Both the position numbers and the translations under genes were made by a program. From Heliocybe sulcata (Eukaryota > Basidiomycota > Agaricomycetes > Gloeophyllales > Gloeophyllaceae), in the NCBI GenBank assembly GCA_004369045.1, contig ML213503.1, positions 1,005,343-1,069,342 of the forward strand: a DNA stretch of 64,000 nt, given 5' to 3'. The notes under the pieces are model-generated. The model was not told the DNA's origin and made no database searches. It saw only the letters and a program-made list of their open reading frames with translations. The stretch's first letter is position 1; each line of letters starts with the position of its first letter. This document shows, piece after piece, positions 31,999 through 42,746 of this stretch.

Positions 31999-32226
31999 AT
32001 ACGCTTGGATTCCCTACCTCCCTTTGTATATTTATTGGATCGGCGCTCACGATGACGAACCACGATCATAACTGTTTTGACCTTATTCATATGATGTATC
32101 CTGTAGCTTTAGATGCCTCCTTGCTAATCGAGTGATAATAATGTTTTGAGGCTCCTGACCCGACTGAAGTGGTCCGTACCATGAAGACATCCACACCGCA
32201 GGTGATATCGTCGTACACTGAAGACA

Positions 32227-33543
32227 TTATAGCTGCGTAGAGGCAATGTAGAACCACTTGGAGACTGCACAGTGGTGTTTCACGACTGTCAGCGGGTCCC
32301 ATCTCGCAAGTCGAAGCAGCAAATGGGACTCACTAGATGGATCAATGGGGGCAGGAGGCTTCCTGGAGTCCGCAGGGAGACCAGTGTAAGCGGGGTCATC
32401 CTTCCTTGTGTATGCAGGGGAGTTGGGGACAGTGGTGTTGCGGCTGGACAAACAAATGCATTTTAACATGGCACATCGGATTGAACATATTGCAACATAC
32501 ACGGAGATCTCGTAGGAGGAGGTCTGTGCAGGACTCTCGCCTGTGATAAGACGGTGCCAGGCCTCGTGGCACTCGTGGATGATCTCGGTAGCGTACCGCT
32601 TGTTCTTGGCCTCGCCGGAGAAGGCGAAGTGGTTCTCGGGCTTTCCGTCGGGGATCTTATAGATCCTGGTTTACCTCGTCAGAGTGGAGTATACTCTATG
32701 AGGAAGGCACAAGCGCACCTGAACCACTCGTTGGTCGCCCTGATCAAGCCGGGGAAGTACCTCTCGACATCCTCAATGTCACTGAGACGGGACGCCAGGG
32801 GGTCCTGGACGTCCACGACAATGACCTTCCAGTCGGTCTCGCCCTCGTCGAGCAGCGCCATGATACCGAGGACCTTGACCTGCTTGACCTGTCCGACGTA
32901 GCCGACCTGCTCGCCGATCTCGCAGACGTCCAAGGGGTCGTTGTCACCCTTGGCCTTCGTCTCGACATGGGCCTGGGACGGGTCCTCCCAAGTCTGAATT
33001 ACGCGTGTCATTGATCAGCGCTCATATATCTAGCTTGCGCTACGCACCTGGGGGAAAGCACCGTAATTCCAGATGTAGCCGTGGTGGGGGAAGCAGTTGC
33101 GGACGAAGCGCAGACGGCCCTTTTTAATGTCCTGCTTGATGGGGTTGAACGCCTCCTCCTTGGAAATCTCCAACTTCGCGTTGGTCCAGCGGGGCACCTC
33201 GACAATCATGTTGAGGATGCCGTTGTTCTGGTCGGCGAAGAGGGGGATGTCGTGGAAGGGGGAGACAACCTGGCCATCCTTCTCGAGGTAGACCCGGTGC
33301 TCTGAACGCGACGCATTTGTGTCAGGAATGGGTGCTTTTGATAGCCAGAGAGTCGGACTGACCGAGGGTGTTAGGGGCGCCGATGACGCGAGCGCCGTAC
33401 TCTGGCAAAGAGGATCGTCAGTGCTCTCGTCGTTGGATGCAGTCGAGCAACGCACGGGACGCCATACTGAGAGTGGTGGTAGAGGACAAGAAACGGGCCT
33501 GCTGTGCTAGTCGACTGAGCGCAGACGCAGAAGGCGTGGACAT
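32227..33543 (-). CDS. IPP1: Inorganic pyrophosphatase (two candidate starts)
   Basis: Family I pyrophosphatase that hydrolyses PPi and drives biosynthetic reactions forward. Exons assemble [91 protein letters not shown] with the metal-binding aspartates, [14 protein letters not shown] and [14 protein letters not shown]. The C-terminal exons end [12 protein letters not shown] at 32227. The short form starts at 33465: ATGGCGTCCC joins over a 62-bp intron to give MASQYGARVIG, the usual cytosolic N-terminus. In the same frame an upstream ATG at 33543 adds 26 residues ([20 protein letters not shown] and on) that look like a mitochondrial presequence: Ser/Ala/Arg/Leu-rich with no acidic residue. 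One gene may therefore supply both compartments. The long span is given here. Confidence 0.9.
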
Positions 33544-33556
33544 GCCAGCTGGTTCT

Positions 33557-33562
33557 TATATA
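33557..33562 (-). promoter_or_regulatory. TATA box of the pyrophosphatase gene
   Basis: TATATA, read on the minus strand as GTATATAAGAACC, ends only 13 bp upstream of the distal ATG (33543) and about 90 bp upstream of the proximal ATG (33465). Initiation at the usual 30 bp or more downstream would fall after the distal ATG and favour the short form. Confidence 0.6.
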
Positions 33563-33763
33563 CTTCCTTCCCTGACGCCTTCTACCCATCACGATTATCG
33601 CACCATCACTTAGATTAACCTGGATATGTCTTCCCGTATCCGTCCGCACATTACATGCTTTTATTTTCTTATAGGCTCGATTATATACGACGGCTTCCAC
33701 GGAATATGGAATTATATGACAATCCTGGCCCACATCACGACGCGATTCCGAATATTCGTGATG

Positions 33764-36115
33764 CTATGCGAGCCCGCCCTGCTTCAGAATCTCCTCTCCA
33801 TCATTTACCGCTGTTCCTACTCGCTGTCCAGTCTTGGGTGCAGAGAAACCGCCGTTGAAATCAAGTCGCAGCAACAACCGCTCGACATGTCTACGGACAT
33901 CCCCGTCGCTATCCGCACCGCCTTTAGCCTTCGCGCGGATGAACGTGCTCTGGAAAACAGTCGTGTTCGCGACGCTCTTGTTCATCAGGATGGACTTTGA
34001 CGCGTCTCCCGCGACTGTGAACGGTTGCTGAGACGTCGAGGCTGATAACTGTTCATAGAACGATTCCAATAAGGAATGTAGTGTCTGCATAAATAGGACG
34101 CTGTTCAGCGCAGTCTTATGATCTCAGCATTGAATAGAACCTTACACCGTTAATCTCCGCTACCACTGCCCAGCGTTCCCGCACCATTCCCCCAACAGTA
34201 CTGTCATCGGCGCCGATACTTCCTTCAAATAACAGAGCAGGCAGCACGTCTCCCCCCCATCTTTCGACTTGCGCCACAAAGCGCTCGCAGACTTCCAAGA
34301 TGGGTCGGATAATGGCTGTTAAATCCGTGTTCGCCAGGAGGCTACCGACGAGAAGCCGCTCCAGATACGTGCTATGTATGTTCCGCAGAGTCGTAAAATC
34401 CAAATACGTATTTGCTGTCGAACTTGCGCTTGCTGGTAGCCCACCTCGGCCAACTTGAGAACTGGAGTTGGAAGGCGTAAACCCAGAAGCTCCGAGATTC
34501 GGCGTATTGCTGGTAACCCCAGCTTTCGACTGCCCAAGCTGTACTTTCAGCCTCCGGAACTCGGCGTCCACCACATCCGTCATGACATATTCCAGCAGTG
34601 TCTCCAGGAACCAGTTCATCTCTCGCACAACTCCCCACCCGCACCTCAACAAGCCCTGCCTGACCTCCAGATCCTCGGCCGTTCCACCTTCACCGAGACC
34701 TGTCCACCGCCTCCGCGCTCTTTGGGCGTTGGAAAGCGAGGTCCAGCACCCATGTATGCGCGTATGCGTCTTGCGGATGGATGAGATATACGCAAACAGG
34801 GCTGCGTAGATGTACAGATCTGACGGCTGAAGGAAAAGGTCTAGAGGCCAGGTCACGCTGTAGGTGAGGACGAGTGGCGTGCCGAGAAGGAGGTCGTCGA
34901 AGGTCGTTTGATCCTGCCCAGACATGGACACGTTCTTGCCAGAACTGGTACCCAAGGACGGGAGGAGAGGACGTAGCGGGCCTTGGGGCATGGTAAAGCG
35001 CAAATGACTGAGGGAAGGGTCGTGCTGGGCGGTTGTCCCCAGTGATGAACGGAGTAGTGCAAGATGAAGGTCTTGTTCGCGTATCATTGTGGATGGTCCA
35101 CTTCGGGCGGTCAATCGGGATACCTTGAGACGCTCAATCTCGCGGATAAGAGAGAGGCCAAATTCGCCATTGCGAATGAGGAAATAGTTCGCGCTGTGAA
35201 CAGATGTTCTATGGCTGTGTACCATCGACAGGAGGAGACGTACAGGGAATCGACTGCATCCTCCACATCTTTGCGAGTAAGGACATTAAGCCACAGCCAT
35301 TCGCTGACATTCGTCCGGATGTCTGCTATGACATGATCGAAAGCATGCTGGTCCTCAGGGAGAACGCGCTCGAGCAACTTCGTATGCTCCATAGCCAGAC
35401 TCCGGGGTAGCTGTTTTTGCCATTTTGCTGCTTTGACGGTCCCGATGGCGCGGCCGACATATGCTATTGACTCCCGCGACTGAGCTGAGACACATCGGGG
35501 AATGGCACCATCAATCAGGACGTACTTGTCAGAAGCGAAGGCGTCTGAAGAAGACAAGCTTCCGTGGACGAGGAAGGCTATGAGCTGTGTTCTCCAGACG
35601 CGCTGGACTGCGACGGAGAGGCGCGAGATGATTTCGGATATTCGATGCACGCCTGTGCGTGCACGGTCCATGAGCATATCAATCAGCGTGCCCGGAGACC
35701 AGTGTTGCTCGGATAGCAGTTTTTCTGTAAGTGCTTGCAGAGCGCTAAGAGGGCCCTCCCATGCGGAGAACGTAGCGCGGATAGCAGACAAGGGAACAAA
35801 CGAGCCTCGGGCGACAAGTTCAGAGTCGCATTTGAGGACCTTCGCCTCGGTCTCTATGACAAGACTCTCGTATTCATCTTTGAGGATGTGCTTCAATGTC
35901 GCGCTCAACGCCCAGATGTACTGGGATGACGACCGAGAAAGCGCGTCGCATGCCTCTCTAATCTTGCGATATCGCAGGGCAATTAAACCAAGGGATTCCA
36001 GGCATTGTTGCTCTCCAGGATGTAATAGCGAAGAGAATGCAGAGTCTACCTTGTGGTCCGAAGGAAACAGCGACGAAGAGTGGCCTGCAAGCACGAGGAG
36101 GACTTCAGCAATCAT
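33764..36115 (-). CDS. Gamma-tubulin complex component, GCP4-like
   Basis: Spc97/Spc98-family protein of the gamma-tubulin complex, acting in microtubule nucleation. The start MIAEVLLVLAGHSSSLFPSD at 36115 matches the N-terminal GCP4 motif; an in-frame Met at 36181 is an alternative. The grip1 region has FSAWEGPLSALQALTEKLLS, GVHRISEIISRLSVAVQRVW and LIAFLVHGSLSSSDAFA. A 50-bp intron (GTACGT...TTCACAG) joins DAVDSL to ANYFLIRNGEFGLSLIREIE, the conserved start of the central grip region. Then come LVLTYSVTWPLDLFLQPSDL and YAALFAYISSIRKTHTRIHG of the grip2 domain, ending KQGGLA at 33764. About 750 residues, three or four introns. GCP4 is preferred over GCP2/GCP3 because there is no long N-terminal extension. 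Its promoter, 138 bp, is shared divergently with the TBC gene. Confidence 0.8.
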
Positions 36116-36253
36116 GCCAGTTTCGTTTGCAAGCGACGCGCCCCCGACGCGCCCGGGCCACAATCTAATTATAGCGTACATTCGCACAGCCACGGACCGC
36201 GGACGCTCGTCCCCGCCACCGCTAATTGACACCTTGCACCTTCTCTCTCCGTC

Positions 36254-38497
36254 ATGGACTCTGACGACGAAGTCGACATGGTCGCTGCCGGCGCTGCGAG
36301 CGCAGGGAAGACAGCGCGATTTGACTTTGACGATGCGTTCTCCGATGGAGACGACCCCGACATTACCTCCTTCCGGCTGGACTCGGCCGCGATCAGGGAA
36401 GAGCTCAACAAAAGCCTACCTATGGCGGAGCACTGGATGAATGACGAGGCAAACTTTGGTACATCCCATGCAAGCAGTCTCTCTCTTGGGCCGGACACCA
36501 GTATATCTACTCTGGACCTGGACGACCACCAGCATACGCTCTCTCCACCTACTGAATACCCCAGCATTGACACGAATGAATCTCCGTCGCAGAACTCAAA
36601 TATTTCGACCCCAGGACTTTCTGAGTCTGACCACAACTTCTCGCAGATATCTCTGGATGATGACCATGCTGCGCAAGAGGATTCCGTAGCCCATAAGGGA
36701 CCGCATGAGGAGGACCCCCATCCCTACCCTGCTGTCCGCATTGATGCTTCTGAAGATCACGATTTCCATGCGCAGGAGATTGCTCTTCCTCACACGCAAG
36801 AGGATATTGAAGAGACGCCGTCGCCTTCCCTTCCACCCACGCCCCATTCGGCGCCTTCTCCTTCCCGGTCCGAGCCTCATCTTTCCCTACAACCTCCACC
36901 CACACCTATCGCCTCGGTTTCGAACCCCACTCTTGCGACAGCATCAGCTGCTACTGCCACTGCTGCTCCGTCGGTCGCCTCCAGTTCCAAGCATCGACCC
37001 ACACGTTCCGTCGGACCCAGCATCCTCGACAAAGTGGTCAGCAAAACCCGGCCGCCCTTCCTCCCACCTAAGAACCGCGATGAAGACCGCAAGCACATGG
37101 CCGACTGGGAGGCTATGATGAAGCGGAGCCGCCAAGCTGGTAAGTACGCCGTGAGTACCCCCGCTCGCACTGGGTGAACGCTTCTAACCCAGCTATACTT
37201 CAGAGGAGAAGAGACGGAAGGCGCTTCAGGACCGGCGGCTGGCCCGTGAGCGGAGGATCGAAGAGTCACTGCATATATGGGAGAAGGAGGTCGTGCCGGA
37301 TTGGCGAGCGGTGCACAAGAGGCCTGAGCTCAGGAAGCTGTGGTGGGGTGGGATTCCTACGAAACTCAGAGCGAGTATGTGGGAGAAGGCTGTCGGGAAC
37401 CCGTTAGCGCTGAGCAAGGGTAACGTGTATCCTGTACTTACGAAGCTCCCTAAAGCTAACTGTTGCATAGATAGCTATAGGTCTTGTCTTGCTCGTGCGC
37501 GGCGTGCCATCTCGAGTGGGACCTTCCCTTCCACGACCCTCGAACTCTTAGAGGACGATATCCGAAGTACACTGCCCTCGCTTCATATCTTCCACCCTGA
37601 GACTGGTCCGATGTATCAGGACCTGAAGGATATATTGTGCGCGTGGGTGGTGTCGCGCTCGGACGAAGGTCTGGGATATACGCGGGGCATCGCGAAGGTT
37701 GCGGGGATGTTCCTAATAAATATGTCTCCTCCACAAGCCTTTGTGGTGATGCGCAATCTACTCGAGCGGCACTGCTTGCGCTCATTTTACGGTGGTCCCG
37801 GCGCAAGAGATGACGTGAGTACAATATCTTAAGCGCCTAGTCCATTGATTGAAGTCGCCTCTCGTGTCAGATCGAAGCATATTACAGGTAGTAGACTTAG
37901 TGGTGTATACCCCACGACCGCTGAAGCATCTCCCTAGGATCTTCGACACTCTGCTAGCTGATGGAATGCCCAAAAGTAGGCTGCCCATCGTCCCCACCTG
38001 TTCCACAGTTGCTGATTCGTCCCATCAGTCTACTTCAACTTCAAACAGCACCAAATATCTCCAGCCGCCTATCTCCCTGACTGGCTCCTCCCTCTCTTTC
38101 TTGACCACCTACCTTTCGAGGCGTGTGCGCGAATATGGGATGTGCTTGTGTTAGAGGGTGATGCCTTCCTGTACCGAGCGGCGCTGGCTATTTTGGCTGT
38201 GCTAGAATCACGGCTTTTCTTTCCCGATAGGAAAGAGCTGCTTGAGCTACTGAAGTAAGCAACCTAAATCTGAATTCATCTTCGCGTCTCCTGACATCTT
38301 TCCTCTTGCTGCGTAGGGGAGAGAATAAAGCCGCACTGGAGGTCGCGAAGCGGGACGGCCGGCCGCTTAATGGTGGCAAGTATGAGATATACGGCGTGGA
38401 CGAGGAGACGCTGTGGGAGAGGATTGACAGTATGGAGGATTGGTGGAAGGAGAGCACGTGGACGAGGTTGATACAGAGAGAGTTACCGGACTTGTAA
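36254..38497 (+). CDS. TBC-domain protein (Rab-GAP fold, atypical)
   Basis: Predicted regulator of a Rab GTPase. Exon 1 (from MDSDDEVDMVAAGAASAGKT) encodes an acidic, Ser/Pro-rich disordered half. Later exons form a TBC domain: LRKLWWGGIPTKLRASMWEK, then TTLELLEDDIRSTLPSLHIF (motif B with the catalytic Arg in DDIR). GLGYTRGIAKVAGMFLI stands at motif C, where the glutamine finger YxQ normally lies. Further on are MRNLLERHCLRSFYGG, KIYFNFKQHQISPAAYLPDW and LPLFLDHLPFEACARIWDVL. The gene ends LIQRELPDL at 38497 after seven or so exons. Because motif C has Arg, not Gln, GAP activity may be altered or lost; related fungal proteins also vary here. The basic region RRKALQDRRLARERRIEESL precedes the domain. 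About 620 residues. Confidence 0.8.
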
Positions 38498-39164
38498 CTC
38501 TAGCATCGTACGCTGTCGGTGACGTATGGAACATCATGGAACGCATTCACACTGCGGTTGTATACTTCAGCGCTCATTGACGTTCGTCGATAGCCACATC
38601 GCGAAAAGCCGGAACACGACTGGTCTGATCGGATGGCTCCGGACTTCATCTAGACGCAGGCGGAGCACAGCCACCCATGCTCCTTTCATTATTGAATTTG
38701 TAGTGCAAGTGTTCCAGGCGAGCCTTGCCTCTCTACTTTGCCTTGTTAGTATCCTCCGCTAGACAGGTGCTGCGAGCCATCTGATACCGCCTCAGTAGCT
38801 CCATGTCCTTGAGAAGCCTCGCTCCTGCTCTCGACCTTCCTCGACCTGCCGCCGTGAAACGTCCAAACCGTTAAGCCATCACGCGACTGACGCTCTCTCG
38901 CTCGCTGTCGGGGACCAGGCTTGTCTCGAGGCAGCTCGAGTGCTGCTCTGAATCCTGATGTTTCCGACATCTCTGTATGACGTGCGCTCGTACCACTGCG
39001 CCATAAACGTTCTGGGTGTATAAAAGGGATGCCTCGAGACCGTCGAGGACCATCACCACAACCAGCAACAACTCAGCTAAACAGCTAAAGAGCGAACTCA
39101 CTCTCATCTCTCTTCTCTTCTATTACACACTACACCACTCGTGTAAAGAGATCTCACATTCAAG
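38498..39164. other. Intergenic region with promoter of the small gene
   Basis: About 670 bp. The right end carries a good TATA box (39019-39026) and an apparent A/C-rich leader to the ATG at 39165. The left part has several short overlapping open frames that I do not support. Confidence 0.5.
39019..39026 (+). promoter_or_regulatory. TATA box of the small spliced gene
   Basis: TATAAAAG in GGTGTATAAAAGGGATGCC, 146 bp upstream of the ATG at 39165. A start site about 30-40 bp downstream leaves a leader of roughly 110 nt rich in CAACA/CTC sequence. The strong consensus suggests a well-expressed or inducible gene. Confidence 0.7.
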
Positions 39165-39556
39165 ATGCTGTCTTTAGTCTTCGCCGCCCGCAAGCCTGTA
39201 AGCTTCCTTCTCTCATGGATCCTTTGCATTATCTCATTGAACACCCTCGCGCAGTCTCTTCTTATCTTCGGTACGCTTGAGACTATGATGTGGTCATATG
39301 TCTGGTACCAATACAGGACTCCAAGGTACAGCCGCTTGCCTCCAGCTGTCCCCGAATGCTTACTGACTCCAGCCGTCTTTCTCTAGCCTTCTTCCGGGGC
39401 GCCCGCACTCTCATATCCCGGCAGCCCACCTCAACCGGAGACATTGAGGCGCATCAGCCTACACTCCGCGTCTCTCCGCGCACTCGCCAGCTTAGAGCTG
39501 AGCTAGACGGTGCAGACATGTGGCAGAACGTCTGGGTTTCCACTTACATTGCATGA
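39165..39556 (+). CDS. Small protein of ~75 residues encoded by four exons
   Basis: Not recognised. Four exons join in frame: MLSLVFAARKP, then (acceptor CGCGCAG) SLLIFG, then a tiny exon adding LQ, then (acceptor CTCTAG) AFFRGARTLISRQPTSTGDI, ending RAELDGADMWQNVWVSTYIA and the stop at 39554-39556. Donors are GTAAGC, GTACGC and GTACAG, all with plausible acceptors. The product has a hydrophobic N-terminal half and a polar, Arg-containing C-terminal half; the N-terminus could be a mitochondrial or membrane signal. The evidence for a real gene is the clear TATA box, three splice-consistent introns and a stop in frame. It is convergent with RRP1, whose stop is 88 bp away. Function unknown. Confidence 0.5.
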
Positions 39557-39644
39557 TCACTCTCCCGAGATCGGGAGGCACGAGGGGAGCTGCACACGGC
39601 GGACATGAAGGGCAACAAGTGTATACTGTATTATCTAATATTTA

Positions 39645-40817
39645 TCAACTGGCATCCAATGGTTTATCGACGTTTTCGTCCTCCTTGTAAACTTTCCACA
39701 CAGCGTACAATTTCCGCCTGTTGGAATCTCGCGAGTCTTCGTGGCTTGCAATATCGAACATCTTCCTTAGGACGGCCGCTCGCAGCTGAGGAATTGGTAA
39801 TGCCTTCTCTTCTTCAGGATCTGTTGAGCATGCATTCGAGACAAAATTCGTGTATTCTGGCTCATCAAGTCTTGCTCGCTTTCGACGAGGAGCATCTTCG
39901 TCTTCTGATTCCGGGGTTTGGAGTGTAAGAGACGCAAACAGGGGATTGATCAGAGCGGACTGTATGCGCTGATATGTGATATTTGAAGGGGTCCGGGCTG
40001 CAAGAACGAAGAAAGGTGACAATAGGGTGGATAGAGGAGCTGGGAGAGGATCGGATACAGGTGAGTTCGACATTGCCTTGTCGAGTTCTTCAAGATAGAT
40101 ATCTGCGAGGTGGTAGGATAAACTGGCCGGGACGCGCTGGTCATCCGGGCTACCCGTGCCTTAGAACAATGAATTGATAGGAAAATGTACTCGCGTACCA
40201 CATAGGTCCTCCCTTCCTTATCAGAATATTGTTGTACTCTGCAAGAGACGCAGACTCCCAGTTCTCTCGTATGAGAAACCTGAAGGACGCATTCGTGAAT
40301 CTGCGTACAAGCATATAATACTTGTCCATTCTAGGCAACAAATCAGCATCGGGTTCAGGCTGGAATCCACAAGTCCTATACGCACCTCAGCCTATCAATG
40401 CCATTCCACTCCCTAACCGTCGCTTCCCAAAAGCCAGACAAGAAAGCTAATGAAGCCTCTTTGGACGTGCTCCTCAAGAGGAGTTCAGCCAATTCGCTTG
40501 CCAATGCTTGTTGGACAAGCGGCTTGTCCGACATCCAGAAGCCTACATCGGAGCTCTGTCAATCATCAGATAGCATGTAAGGCGCAACTCACAATAAAAT
40601 ATACCCTTCCATAACTTCGCAAGCTCAACCTTCGACAGCGCCTCCGGGGCGGAATTCGAGAGAAAGCTCGCAAGTTGCTTGGTCGCCTTGTCCCGCGTCT
40701 TCTTATCTTAATACTTGTACTTGTGAGTCTCAGCAGCTCGCTACGCGGAAGGGAATACGCACCTGTAGAGGCGAGTAGTTTTGCGAGCGGGGGCGCTCGA
40801 TCAGACTCGGACGCCAT
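39645..40817 (-). CDS. RRP1: Ribosomal RNA processing protein 1 (RRP1/Nop52)
   Basis: Nucleolar factor required for 60S subunit assembly and 27S pre-rRNA processing. The start MASESDRAPPLAKLLASTG at 40817 is followed after an intron by DKATKQLASFLSNSAPEAL-like sequence. Then come ELAKLWKGIFYCFWMSDKPL, QQALANELAELLL, WEATVREWNGIDRLRMDKYY and MLVRRFTNASFRFL. A further exon gives LADIYLEELDKA and LSTLLSPFFVLAARTP. The conserved series of LWKGIFYCFWMSDK and DRLRMDKYYMLVR is diagnostic of RRP1. The C-terminal part is acidic, then basic (EDEDAPRRKRARLDEPEY), ending NVDKPLDAS at 39645. About 320 residues, within the family range. It shares a 108-bp divergent promoter with HIU hydrolase. Confidence 0.88.
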
Positions 40818-40925
40818 GATGGAGGAAAGTGGCCAAAAGTTCGCGGCTTCCTTTTTGGGAACTCAACGCCAGAGGGCTTGCTTCTTTTCCATCACGATCT
40901 GCTCTGGTGAGGTAGTGTGCTCGCT

Positions 40926-41475
40926 ATGTCTAAGTCCCCCATCACTTGCCACGGTATGCGCACCCTCGACTGCTAAAGAGAACCGCGGGTTGCTACGATG
41001 TTTCCTGCCAGTTCTCGACTCCTCTATAGGGAGACCAGCTGCAGGGGTTGAGGTCCTTCTCGAGCACCAGGCTGATGGATCGACCTTCGCGACTCTCGCC
41101 ACAGGGTACGCCTGAGAGCCTCCACACCTGCTCTTGACACCGACATTCTCGTCTCTTGGTCTCTCTTCGGTAGCGTGACGAACTCGGATGGCAGGTGCAT
41201 GAGCCTGTTCCCGCCCTCTGGCAAAGAGGAAGACGCTGCTCTCGTCTCTGGGCGGTTATATAAAGTCATTTTCAAGACCAAGCCCTACTTTGAAGGAAGC
41301 GGACGAAAGTCTTTTTATCCTTGGGTCGAGGTATGGATTACTACCGTTACGATCATCTACGGTTAATAGGGGTGGCTCGCCACAGATCGTATTCGAAGTG
41401 CCAGCTGCGAACGAGCACTATCATATCCCTCTGCTGATCAGCCCGTACTCTTACACAACCTACCGCGGTAGCTGA
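40926..41475 (+). CDS. 5-Hydroxyisourate hydrolase (transthyretin-like)
   Basis: Second enzyme of urate degradation; hydrolyses 5-hydroxyisourate to OHCU. Exon 1 reads MSKSPITCH and splices (donor GTATGC) to VLDSSIGRPAAGVEVLLEHQ, giving the conserved N-terminal histidine. Exon 2 ends LATG, exon 3 starts VTNSDGRCMSLFP, then YKVIFKTKPYF and FYPWVE. The last exon gives IVFEVPAANEHYHIPLLISP and ends in the family signature YRGS at the very C-terminus (TTYRGS, stop at 41473-41475). The two histidines and the C-terminal RGS are the catalytic set. About 120 residues, three introns, typical. No peroxisomal targeting tail is seen, since the protein ends in RGS. Confidence 0.92.
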
Positions 41476-41720
41476 ACCGACCTCCAGATGACCGAATCTG
41501 CGAAGCTATTGTATGAGGAAGTAGTTCTGCATGCAGAAAGAAATGTACGATGATGTGGATACAGTGATATGTGCAAAGCAAACAAGGACAGCAACAAGAA
41601 TTATGTATCTATTGAACGTGGTATGCCGTATTAATCACCGTCTAACTCTCGTGATCCATCCCGCAGGCAATGTGAATGCAGGCCACAGCATAAAAGCGCA
41701 GAATCTAGCAGGTGTAGATA

Positions 41721-42565
41721 TTAAGCAAGCACTTTGTCGTATTGCACGCCCTTGATGTTAGCTCCCCGCATGGAGTTCTTGACGTTGTAGAGGAATCCAT
41801 CCCTGTTTCGTCGGAGCTCCTCCGCGGCCTCTGCGACCGATGTAAGTGCGTCAGCTTATGTCGCTTCACCCGAGTGAAGAGACACCTTACCCTTGTTCAA
41901 TGGGTCGTCCGCGTTTGGCTCCAAGAAGAGATATTGTAGGCCAACCATGACCGAGTTGAGGTTCAGTACTGGCTTCCAGTCTTCTCGTAGGATGTTCAAG
42001 CAGACGTTCCCCTCCAGATCAATGTTCGGATGGTAGATCTACAGGACATAATAGCACATGAGTCAGAAACGCGGATACACTATGTAAGAAGACTCACGTA
42101 CCGTCTGTGTGCACTTGACCTTAGGAGGGTCATGAGGGTAGTTCGTGTTAATGTTGAAGGAGAAGTGGAATGCACCACCCTTGTACATCCCTACAACGAC
42201 AAAGGACGATTATCGATTCAGTCCGTCCGTGTCTGAAGGTGAAGCGTAGAGCCACACGCACCCTCGTCAGGAGTGATGGTCAAGGTGAAGTTGAGGAGAT
42301 CGGCGGGATCGGGGAAGTTCGTCTTCATCGTTGATGGTAGCTCGAGCTCAGTAAGATCTGTAGAACGAGCATCAATACGCCTGAAACTGGTCGCTCAAAG
42401 TGTGGAGAGATACGCACCTTTCTGTACCCGAATCTGGGCGGCGCTAGTCTTGGGCTTCTTCTTCGCTGCCGCATCCTCGTTCTTCTTCATACTCCATATC
42501 TGACATTACACAGGGCTAAGCTAGTGCCCTGTACACAACATACTCAAAGAACTCGCCTTAATCAT
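41721..42565 (-). CDS. UBC12: NEDD8-conjugating enzyme UBC12
   Basis: E2 that carries NEDD8/Rub1 and passes it to cullins. Exon 1 is only nine bases (MIK, 42557-42565), followed by a 56-bp intron with the non-canonical donor GC (AAG|GCGAGT) and acceptor CAG. Exon 2 begins IWSMKKNED, giving MIKIWSMKK, the invariant UBC12 N-terminus. The remaining exons give [38 protein letters not shown] and [20 protein letters not shown]. The active-site block [14 protein letters not shown] and [16 protein letters not shown] follow, ending VQYDKVLA at 41721. The N-terminal IWSMKK extension docks into the UBA3 subunit of the E1 and distinguishes UBC12 from other E2s. About 180 residues. The gene shares a 181-bp divergent promoter with the oxygenase. 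Confidence 0.95.
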
Positions 42566-42746
42566 TGTGGCTGAGGATAACAGACGTTGGCAGACGAGTC
42601 AGTAGAGGCGGCGGGTGCGGGGAGAGGTGTGTACGGCAGATGCCGACCGTTACGCGACCGCGTTTGTAATTGTCGCGTTTAGCTTACTGCGTTCCGCCAG
42701 GCCCCTATCCCATCGTGCAACGTCTTTCTTGCAGCCCATAACCGCC

